Made by a program: the position numbers and the translations under genes
Shown: piece after piece, positions 25,560-34,000 of the stretch
Layout: every line of letters starts with the position of its first letter
Position numbering within the stretch: the first letter of the stretch is position 1
Notes under the pieces: model-generated
Database searches by the model: none
Told to the model about the DNA's origin: nothing
The model's input: only the letters and a program-made list of their open reading frames with translations
Origin: an uncultured bacterium
Lineage (GTDB): Bacteria > Verrucomicrobiota > Kiritimatiellia > RFP12 > UBA1067
Reading direction: 5' to 3'
NCBI GenBank assembly: GCA_902779075.1
Contig: CACZAK010000011.1
Span: forward strand, 1-48,358
Length of the DNA stretch: 48,358 bases

Positions 25560-26648
25560 TCAATCCTCGAACCTCACTTTCACGCAGGAAAGGCGGTAGT
25601 CACCCCTCTGCGTCGCCTTGCCCTGGTAGAACAGATACACTTGCCCGTCATCGTCCTCGAAGATGCCGGGATGTCCGCTCTCCCACGCATTCCACGAGCC
25701 TGCGGGGCCGTGCGGGAACACCGGCTCATCGCGCCACCGCGTGAAGTTCACGCCGTCCGCCGACCATGCGACGCCGATCTGCTGGTGTTCGTGGTTGTAT
25801 GCCCCTGCGTAGAACATGTACCAGATGCCCTTGCGCCGAATCACGGTTGGCGCCTCGATGCACTTCATCTCCCATGACCGCTCGGGTTTGAAGAACGGAG
25901 CCTTGACCGAGAGCTCGTGCCAGTCGGCAAGGCCGTACCTGCCGCCGTACTCGGCCCATGCCATGCCCAACTGCTGAATTTTTGCGTCCGGATACTCCCG
26001 CGTGGCGAACATGAGCATCATCCGATCGCCTACGCGGTAAACCTCGGCGTCGATGGCTCGGCTGATAGACCACTCGTTGTTCGCGATGAACGCCGGCTTG
26101 TCCGTCTCGCTGCGGAAGTGGATGCCGTCGTCGCTCGTGGCATGCCAGAGAACCCATACCGTCTTGGGATTGCTGAGTTTACCAGCAGCCTTGCCCTTCG
26201 GCAGATCGATGCCACGTAGATCGTGTCCCTGTGCGAAGAGGTGTATCTTGCCGTCAAACTTCTTGACGCACGGAGCGAACCATTCGACCGTCTTCGGCGC
26301 GCCCTCCACATTGATGCTGTCCACGCGCGACCAATCGACGAGGTTCGTACTCGTGGCGATCGCGCCCCACCACCCCGTGCGGTACTTCGGCATGCCCTTC
26401 GGAATGCGATTCCTGGCGTATGCGCATTCGCTGTAGTACATGAAGTACCTGCCGTCGTGGCGGATGACGGTCGGGTCCTTCGCAAAAGGACGTTTCGGCC
26501 CGAGCCGCGTCGTGTCGCCGTAGAGCATCAGACGGGGCATCGGCTCGAAGAGTATCCGCGCGCACGGCCGCGCATCGGCCCCCAGCGCCACGCCGACCCA
26601 CAACATAGCGCTGACGGCAACCATTGCGCGCATCCAACCTTTTTTCAT
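25560..26648 (-). CDS. Secreted five-bladed beta-propeller glycosidase (GH43/GH32/GH117-like)
   Basis: 362 aa with signal peptide (1-23, MRAMVAVSAMLWVGVALG). Propeller repeats are visible as KDPTVIRHDGRYFMYYSECA, EWFAPCVKKFDGKIHLFAQG, DAEVYRVGDRMMLMFATRE, EAPTVIRRKGIWYMFYAGAY and WESGHPGIFEDDDGQVYLFYQG. The Asp of KDP and the Glu of EAP are the typical catalytic positions of clan GH-F/J propellers. The exact family (GH43, GH117 or GH130-like) cannot be settled by eye. It lies 25 nt after the phosphodiesterase/LamG gene and about 100 nt before the SASA esterase, probably one transcription unit for host- or plant-glycan breakdown. Confidence 0.78.
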   Translation of the reverse strand: MKKGWMRAMVAVSAMLWVGVALGADARPCARILFEPMPRLMLYGDTTRLGPKRPFAKDPTVIRHDGRYFMYYSECAYARNRIPKGMPKYRTGWWGAIATSTNLVDWSRVDSINVEGAPKTVEWFAPCVKKFDGKIHLFAQGHDLRGIDLPKGKAAGKLSNPKTVWVLWHATSDDGIHFRSETDKPAFIANNEWSISRAIDAEVYRVGDRMMLMFATREYPDAKIQQLGMAWAEYGGRYGLADWHELSVKAPFFKPERSWEMKCIEAPTVIRRKGIWYMFYAGAYNHEHQQIGVAWSADGVNFTRWRDEPVFPHGPAGSWNAWESGHPGIFEDDDGQVYLFYQGKATQRGDYRLSCVKVRFED

Positions 26649-26673
26649 GACACGCTCCTCCGTGTTTGCGTGG

Positions 26674-29600
26674 TTATTTCACAACAATGACAAGTCCTTT
26701 GCGGCGAGCGATCCGCAGCCCGGTGTTGCTCTGGTAAAACACATACTTTTCCGCGTTCGCCATCTTCGGCACAAACGTCACGCTCGTCGGCTTGTTGGCA
26801 GATTGCCACGTGATCACGTAACCGCTCTCGTTGCCTTCCACCTCGCCATTCGCAAGCGACTCCATTTCCGCCTCGCGCCCCGTGAGGTCCACCATCACCA
26901 TCGCATCGGTGGCGAAAGTGACTTTGAAGTCGAAGTTCGAGCATTTCGTGCTCCACGCTCCGGTCTTCATCGAGAGATCGATGGTCGAGCCCGTCAGCAT
27001 CTCGACATTGTGGAAATAAGGCGATATGGGCGTGAACGTGCCATAGACGCGGTGAAGCGCCGCCCCATTGGCGCCAACTGGGTTTTTCCTGTTCGCCGGA
27101 GTTCGGAACGTGAGGTTGCTCACCGTCGATATGGCGGCACCCTGATGGCGGATGGCCGTCGAGATGTCGTAACTGCCGCCCTGCGTTCCGTCCGTAATCG
27201 CTTCCTGCCACCAGCCGGTGCTGCCCACGGTTTTCACCGTGCCGTTCTTGAGAACCAGGTGACCCTTGCCTTCCGACCTTGTACCGGCGAAGTCAAAGTC
27301 GGGATCGGTACCCTGAAACGTGATCGTAAGCGTATGTCCTCCAAGATCCCATACGGCATTGTCGATCAACGTCTTGTCTGCGCTGGCTGCGGTCTGCGTA
27401 TCAAATCTAATCTCCGAATCTGCCGTGAGCGTGAGGTTACCTATGTGGTGGGTCAGTGAGCCACACGCGGGATTACGTGTATTGAGGAACTTTCCGCCAT
27501 GGAGGGTGACATCGTAAGTGTCAGTGTACCGGCTGTAGGCGTCGAGGTTCGCGCCGGACGCGACCTCGATGGTTGTCTTCGCAGCGCCGAACGGCTTGTT
27601 GCTCCCCGTCACGCCGAATTTCGCCGTTCCCGCCGAGACAAGCGTTCCACCCGCATAGGATTGGTTTGCCTTCGACGCAATGAACGTGCCCGTGCCGATC
27701 GTCTTGAGGCGGAGGTTTCCGGTCAGGACGATCGCCTTGTTCTCGAACGTGAAGCCGGACGGCGTGTCGATTTCAAGGATGCCGGGGTTCATCGTGTCCG
27801 CCGTCGAGTCCGTGATCGTGCAGACGTTCGCCGCGACGTTCACGCCGTTGAAGCCTTTGAGCGTCAGGCACTTCCCGCGAAGGTCGATTCTGGAGCCGTT
27901 CGCGATCTTCGAGACGTCGAGTCCGCTCCAGTCCCTGTCTGACGAAAGCGTCACGTTGTCGAGGAAGATGGACTTGCAGGCAATCGACTTTCCGCCGGCG
28001 AGGTCGAAGGACGTCTCCCCGCTGATTGTGACGGCCGTCGTCCAGCTTGGAAGCGCGCCGGCGAGCGGAACGCCGTCGCCGTCCGCGCACGACCAGTTGT
28101 CGGGGTCTGCCATGTCGGACACGTCGCCCGCGCCGGTCCACTGCGCCGTCGCGGCGGGCGCGCCAAGGAGGCCGCCTATGGCCGTGCCGGCGCGTCCGCT
28201 TTCGTAGATGCGGCGTACCTCGTCGTGGCGCAGCGCGCGCGTCCAGAGGGCCGCGTCGTCAATGCTCCCGACAAACTTATTTCCGTAATTTCCCGTGCCG
28301 TCCTGCGCGATGCAGAAAGGCAGTCCGCTCTTCAGGATAAAGCCGGCGTATTCGCCCGACACCCAGTTGAGCGTACCGTCGGTCCGCCCTTGGTAGCAAG
28401 TAAACACCCCGTCGTCGTTGCGCGTCAGCGCGTAGAACACCCAGTCAGCCGCCGTCTCGTAATTAAACGTGCCCAACTGGATTCTGCTGCCGCCGCCACC
28501 GAGATTCGCCGCCACGCCAATGACGCCGCTTTGAACCAGACTGCCCTTCCTCGCAGTGATAAGTGCTCCGGAATTTCCACCGCTATTCCAGTTCTCGTTC
28601 GCCATGATCACGGAGTCGCCCGACTGGCTGCCCATCTTCACCCATGCGACCATCGCAAAACTCTTGTCGTTGCCTTCAAACGTGAGCGACTGCGAGCCCT
28701 CAAGCTTCACGTAGCAGCCCGAAGGGAAGGTCATGCTGCCGCCGATCTGTCCACCGGACGTGGCAACTTCCGCGTAGTTGGTCGTCGTCACGCCGCCTGA
28801 CGTGACGACGTTCATGCCCTGCCGCGTCGCGGTCGGCCCGCCGTCAACCTTGTTGGCGTTGTCTTCGTCGAACGGAAGATACGCGGCGAGGCCGGAGGAG
28901 AGCGGCCGCACCGTCTCGGCGACGCCGTCGCGGACAACTGCCTCAAGCCCTTCCGCCGTCACGCCGAAGTGCGCGAGGGCCGAAGCGCACACGTCGAAGT
29001 TATGCGGACAACCGGGGATGCGCCCTGCCGTGACGGACCGTCCGGAGATGACGATGGGGATCGTGTGGTCGTGGCGGCCGCCCCGCTCGGCATGCGTCGT
29101 ACCGAATCCGCCGTGGTCGGACGTGACGAGGATGAGCCAGTCTTCGTCCGCAAACGTGGCGCGGCTCGCGATAGCGGAAAGGCACGCGCCGAGGTAGCCG
29201 TCGGATTCCGCAAGCGCCGCGCGGTAGCCCGCCGTGTAGGGGTAGTAGCTGCCGGCGTGTCCAGCATGGTCAACCGCGTCGATGAAGTACATCGTCGCGT
29301 CGGGCGCGTCGGACGAGGCGAGCAGCGCGGCGAGGTCCGTCGCGTTCTCCGCGTCAGTCTTGCCGAGGAACGTCACGCCGGCTGCGGGCCCAAGGTCGGC
29401 ATCCTCGCTCCACGAATAGACAAAGAGCGCGGACGTGCCGCTCTTGGCGTCAACGACGCGCTTGAGCCATGTCGGATAGGCGGCATAGCTGCCGCTTGCC
29501 GTCTTGCCGTTCGCCGTGACGCCGTGTTTGGACGGAGAGACGCCCGTCGCGATCGAAGCGTGGTTGGGCGCGCTCACGGGCGGCGTACCGGGTGCGTTCT

Positions 29601-29856
29601 GCCCCGTCACGGTCCACGCGGCGTTGTAACCCGGCTGCCACGTGCCGTTGCGGAGCGCGGCGAGGTTCGGCATCTCGCCCGACTCAATCGCGTCGGCGCG
29701 GAGTCCGTCGAACATCACCATCAGCGCCATCGGACGCCGATTGCCGTCGGCAAGCGAAGGCAACGCCGCAACCGCGCAGAACAGCGTGACCATGACAGCA
29801 AGCATACGACAACAAGTCGTTACACCCTTCTCGCACATCTTTACAACTTCGCTCAT
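26674..29856 (-). CDS. Secreted alkaline-phosphatase-superfamily phosphodiesterase fused to LamG and passenger repeats
   Basis: 1060 aa. Signal peptide (about 1-36), then a type I phosphodiesterase/nucleotide pyrophosphatase domain (about 40-320): MVMFDGLRAD (metal Asp50), the Ser nucleophile in SAPNHASIATGV (Ser101), FIDAVDHAGHAGSYY, and VTSDHGGFGTTHAERGGRHDHT. Next comes a LamG/concanavalin-like domain (about 325-560; LAAYLPFDEDNANKVDGG, FVGSIDDAALWTRALRHDEVRRIYESG). The last part is a beta-helical passenger-like region (about 575-1040) with repeats such as IDLRGKCLTLKGFNG. The C-terminus ends ARRKGLVIVVK, similar to the 1590-aa neighbour. The start has AAAGGAGAAGCG. Probably anchored or secreted outside the cell; the substrate is unknown. 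Confidence 0.85.
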   Translation of the reverse strand: MSEVVKMCEKGVTTCCRMLAVMVTLFCAVAALPSLADGNRRPMALMVMFDGLRADAIESGEMPNLAALRNGTWQPGYNAAWTVTGQNAPGTPPVSAPNHASIATGVSPSKHGVTANGKTASGSYAAYPTWLKRVVDAKSGTSALFVYSWSEDADLGPAAGVTFLGKTDAENATDLAALLASSDAPDATMYFIDAVDHAGHAGSYYPYTAGYRAALAESDGYLGACLSAIASRATFADEDWLILVTSDHGGFGTTHAERGGRHDHTIPIVISGRSVTAGRIPGCPHNFDVCASALAHFGVTAEGLEAVVRDGVAETVRPLSSGLAAYLPFDEDNANKVDGGPTATRQGMNVVTSGGVTTTNYAEVATSGGQIGGSMTFPSGCYVKLEGSQSLTFEGNDKSFAMVAWVKMGSQSGDSVIMANENWNSGGNSGALITARKGSLVQSGVIGVAANLGGGGSRIQLGTFNYETAADWVFYALTRNDDGVFTCYQGRTDGTLNWVSGEYAGFILKSGLPFCIAQDGTGNYGNKFVGSIDDAALWTRALRHDEVRRIYESGRAGTAIGGLLGAPAATAQWTGAGDVSDMADPDNWSCADGDGVPLAGALPSWTTAVTISGETSFDLAGGKSIACKSIFLDNVTLSSDRDWSGLDVSKIANGSRIDLRGKCLTLKGFNGVNVAANVCTITDSTADTMNPGILEIDTPSGFTFENKAIVLTGNLRLKTIGTGTFIASKANQSYAGGTLVSAGTAKFGVTGSNKPFGAAKTTIEVASGANLDAYSRYTDTYDVTLHGGKFLNTRNPACGSLTHHIGNLTLTADSEIRFDTQTAASADKTLIDNAVWDLGGHTLTITFQGTDPDFDFAGTRSEGKGHLVLKNGTVKTVGSTGWWQEAITDGTQGGSYDISTAIRHQGAAISTVSNLTFRTPANRKNPVGANGAALHRVYGTFTPISPYFHNVEMLTGSTIDLSMKTGAWSTKCSNFDFKVTFATDAMVMVDLTGREAEMESLANGEVEGNESGYVITWQSANKPTSVTFVPKMANAEKYVFYQSNTGLRIARRKGLVIVVK

Positions 29857-29885
29857 TTCGCTTCTCCTTTGTTTTGGTTGATGAA

Positions 29886-29891
29886 ATTATA
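29886..29891 (-). promoter_or_regulatory. Promoter of the phosphodiesterase/LamG unit
   Basis: TTTTTGGTATAAT on the minus strand (-10 at 29886-29891), about 29 nt before the ATG. The short leader contains AAAGGAG. Confidence 0.6.
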
Positions 29892-29976
29892 CCAAAAATT
29901 CTCACTTACACCAACGGCACTGAAAGCTTCCGCGAATTTTTGCGCGCTCGGTACGAGCCTGTGCAGCAAAAGTGCC

Positions 29977-31047
29977 TTACGCAAAAAGACGAAAGTCGGC
30001 GGAAAGTATCTTCGGGTGGGTCTCGCGCCCGTCTGCGTCGCACTCCGGGAATCCGGCGGCCTTTGCCGTGACGCCGAAGAGCCAATCCGCCTCGCTTCCC
30101 TCAATCCGCACCCGCCCGTCGGGCCAGAGGGAGAGAATCGCCGAAAGTGGTTTCGTCCAGCCGAGGATGTGGACCGATCCCGGATGGCGCTTCACGTATT
30201 CGGGCGGATACTTGTCGTGGCGTTTCCCGAACCACTGGTAGTTCGCGCTGTTGACATCCCAGTACGGAATCCCGTCGAGTATGCGGAGGTTGTCGTTGTG
30301 GTTGTGTCCGTTCATCACGAGGCGGACGGTTCCCGGCCTCTTTGCGTTGGCCTCGGCGAATATCCGGCGCACCTCGGATGCGTTCCGCACCGGCATGTAG
30401 TTGGCTCGTTCGAAGCTTTCGTGCGCCATGACGACGCACGGATACGGCGAGCCCACAATCACCGACCGCAGCCACTCCAGCTGTTCCGGCGGCACCGAAT
30501 AGCTGTGCCGCCCCTTGATGAAGGCATGGCCGCCCTTCCCGTAATGGACGAAATTGCCGGGCCCGAGGCAGAAGTAGTTGGCGTCTGCAACGACGAACCG
30601 GAACCCGCCCCGGTCGAAGGAGTAATACCCGGTCCCCTTCATGCGATAGGCATCCAAGGTCGCCTGTGCGTCGCATTGGTCCTGGTCGTGGTTGCCGAGA
30701 ACATGGTACGCCGGGATGCGTGATGCGTTGTACCTCTCGACGAACATCCGCTGGCGGGGCTTGTCGACGCCATGCATGAAGTCGCCGAGGTGGATCATCA
30801 TGTCGCACTTTTCGCGCTCGGCGCGCGCCATGATCCCGTCGAGGAAAGACGTGTCGTCGCTGTTTGTCCAGAAGTCGTCGAAGTGGATGTCCGCGAACAC
30901 ACAGACCTTGAACGGCCGCGAGGAGTCCGCGCCGACGTCTCCGCCCAAAGGCACGCCAAACGCAGCACCAGCCCCCGCCGCGACGACTCCAGAGACAAAA
31001 CCTCTCCTGTTGACCTCCAACGGCTCCACCTTCATCACCTCATTCAT
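29977..31047 (-). CDS. Tat-exported calcineurin-like metallophosphoesterase
   Basis: 356 aa. The N-terminus has a twin-arginine signal (NRRGFVSGVVAAGAGAAFG, Arg14-Arg15). All five metallophosphoesterase motifs are present: VFADIHFDD, MMIHLGDFMHG, VLGNHDQD, VVMAHES and MNGHNHND. The enzyme would bind two metals and hydrolyse a phosphomono- or diester outside the cytoplasm. The start is not certain: ATG 31047 lacks a clear Shine-Dalgarno and other Met/Val codons follow closely. It lies 14 nt after the 1590-aa surface protein and about 120 nt before the phosphodiesterase gene. This pairs two secreted phosphoesterases and hints at phosphate scavenging. Confidence 0.88.
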   Translation of the reverse strand: MNEVMKVEPLEVNRRGFVSGVVAAGAGAAFGVPLGGDVGADSSRPFKVCVFADIHFDDFWTNSDDTSFLDGIMARAEREKCDMMIHLGDFMHGVDKPRQRMFVERYNASRIPAYHVLGNHDQDQCDAQATLDAYRMKGTGYYSFDRGGFRFVVADANYFCLGPGNFVHYGKGGHAFIKGRHSYSVPPEQLEWLRSVIVGSPYPCVVMAHESFERANYMPVRNASEVRRIFAEANAKRPGTVRLVMNGHNHNDNLRILDGIPYWDVNSANYQWFGKRHDKYPPEYVKRHPGSVHILGWTKPLSAILSLWPDGRVRIEGSEADWLFGVTAKAAGFPECDADGRETHPKILSADFRLFA

Positions 31048-31061
31048 TTCGACGACTAATC

Positions 31062-34000
31062 TTACCGCACGATGAGCATGAAGCCACGGCGATCAAGGTA
31101 AAGGCCATCGGCGAGGGACTTAGCCCCCCAGAGATTACCATTCTGGATGAACTTGAACTTCGCCGTCTCGCGGTATGACTTCAGCACCGTGTCGCAGGAA
31201 GCCGCTGCGTTCGCCTCAAGGTCGGCCGCCGTCAGCGCACCCTTCCAGATGCGCACCTCGTCGAAAGTGGCCGCGGCGTCCGTGCTGTTCCACCCACATC
31301 CGCCTACGTATGTCGCGGTCTGGACAAGCTTGGGAAGCGACCAGCCGGCAAGGCTCGGCTGCAGTCCGCCCACGTAGCCTCCGTCGAGCGTATGCCGCCG
31401 CATCATCATGCCGGTGTTGCCAACAGGCGCCGGCATGTTGTCCATCATAATGGCGAAGTGCTCCATCCGGCCAAGCACCGGCGCGCCGCACGAGCTCCAC
31501 GAGTCGTCGTACATCGTCGAACCCATGCCCATCCAGCCCTGATACAGTGCCCCGCCGTTCTTGTCCATCAGACAGAAGCCGTGCGTGCCGCTGTCGTTTC
31601 CGCATGTGAAGATCTTGGCGCTTGCCCGTTTCGCATTCTGCGCCGCCCAGAGCTCCACCGTCACGGGGCCGGCGTTCGTGGGGATGAGCCAGGAACCGAG
31701 CGACACGCGGCCAGTTTCGGTATCCGGCGTCGTCACAGTCGTCGAGCTAAGCGTCGCCGTGCCGATTGCCTCCGCCGTCGCTCCTCCGACGGAGTCTGCC
31801 CAGTCGCCGTTGAAGCTCCACCTGTGCACAATTTCCGGAGGTGCCTCCCATTCGACCACGCGGTCGCCGCTCTTGAGGTCGGTCCTTCCCGTGATGTCGA
31901 TCAGCACCCGGGCGTCTCGTGCAGCGCCAAGGAACCGCGGCGCGATGCTTCCAAGCATGCTGCGCGTGGAAAACACGCCCACGTGGTCCGTCAGGTCGAT
32001 CCTGGAGCCATCAAGCATCACCATCTCAGGATAGGCGTCGCAGACAGGCTTGAACGTGCCCTTCACCCTGACGTATCCAGGTCCGGTCGTCCATTGCACG
32101 GAATACCTGCTCACGTAGCCGCCGACCGTAATGGTGCTGTAGAGCGCGATGTACGTGTCCATGTCCAGCGTCGCAGTAGGGGCCTGCGTGTCATTGAAGA
32201 TTTGGAGCCACGCCTCGCCTATCCCTTCGGCCCGACGCATCGCGAGCGTGCCGTTCATCACCGTTACATGGTTGATGTATAGCTGCGAACCACTCTTTCT
32301 GATTGTCGCGGTGAGTGTATGCCCGCCAAGGTCGAGCACGCTCGACCATGCGGAGCCAATCGCGCCGCCGCCCAAAAGCATCGACCCGTTGATGTCCATG
32401 CTTGAATCCGCCGTAAGAACGATGTTCGAAAACGAGCCCCACCAGCGCTCGTTGCCGCCGCCGAGGTTCGTGTTGCTCCTGTTGGCGAGCGTGCCGCCGG
32501 CGAGAATAAAGTGATAGTGGTGGTAGTCGTATTGTCCGTTCACGTCAAACGTCGCACCCACCGCGACAGTCACTATGGAATCCTGTACGCCGAGCAAATG
32601 AGTAGCGCCCTTCTGGCTGACCTTGACCGTTCCGCTGGAAATTGCCGTCCCGCCCGTGTACGTCTGCTGCTGCTTCGACGCGACGAACGTGCCCGCGCCG
32701 TCTTTCACGAGCGTGATGCCGCCGTCGAGGAGAAGCGAGCTGTTCGTCACGGTCTCGCCCTCCGCAACGTCGATGTGGAGCGAGCCGCTCGCGCCGTTCA
32801 CCGTTCCCGCGCCGCAGAACGAAGAGATCTTCAGCTCGTGGCCGTTGAGGTTCACCGTCACGCCGGCGGGAATATCGATCATGCCGAACGCGCGCCAGTC
32901 GCAGTTTGCGCCGAGCGTGACATTGCCCACAAGCATGAGGCGACCCCAAGAAACGCCCGTCGGATACGGGAGCGTCGTCGTTCCCGTGACACGGATCGTG
33001 GTGGTCGCACCAGGCACAGCTCCTTCCACTTCAAGGCCGTCGAAGTCGTAGCACGTCCAGTTGCCGGGATCAGTCGCGAGGCCGTTCCCCGCCGCACCCG
33101 TCCATTCGGCGAACTCAATATCGCGCGGCCCCTTCGCGACAAGCGTCACGCCTTCCGCGCCTGCGATTGCGCGCCAGTCAACCGACGTGACGTCGTCGAG
33201 CGCGAAGGTGGTCGTCGAGGGTATCGCGTCCCACGCGACGACAAGAAGCCCGTCCGCAAGATCGGACCTTTCAGAGAGGTCGAGCGTCACCGTGCCGCCG
33301 TCTGGGAACGTCACGCGGTTGCCGTTTTTCGCGAGGACGTTGAACGCAATGCCTGTGCAATCGGAAAGGTCGAGCGTGGAGCCGTCGGCGAGCGCGACCT
33401 TGGGAAAGTAGTTGGTGCTTTCCTCGAGCGGCGCGAACCGCCCAAGGACCGTCAGCGTCTCGCCGCCCTTGTACGCGGAACCGCGCATCACGCAGTTCGA
33501 CACGGTGAACGGCGCATCGAGCCAGAGTCCGCCGCTTGTCCGCCTGGATTGCTCAAGCGTCAGGTTGCGCCCGATGTTGGCGTAGGTCTTGTTCGTCGTG
33601 CAAATCCAGGAAGAGCCGATTTCAAGTTTCCCCTCGTCCTCAAACGTCGTGTGGGCGAAGAAGAACGCGTTTCCGCTCCCGGGAAGGCCGTCGTAACGCA
33701 GGGTGTGTCCGTTCAGGCGTACCTTGACCTCGCCCCAAGACCGACAGATGAGGCCGAAGTTCTTGTTGCTCACCACCGAGTCGGAGGTGAGCGTGAACGG
33801 GCTTTTCACCGTCCCGGAATCCGAACGCGCGCGGCGCGAGCTCGTAAGGATGCCGCCGTCGAGCGTATAGGCGTGATAGCCCCAGCTGTTGCCGTTCACG
33901 TCGAATGTGCCGTCCGAGCCGACGAGGACGTCCGAGTTCGCCGGAACCTGGTTGTCGAACGCTGCTGCCGTGTACTTCATGCGCAGCGTTCCGCCGACGA

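Noticed and set aside
30771..31059. Plus-strand frames over the metallophosphoesterase
   Set aside because: Antisense to a gene with all five metallophosphoesterase motifs.
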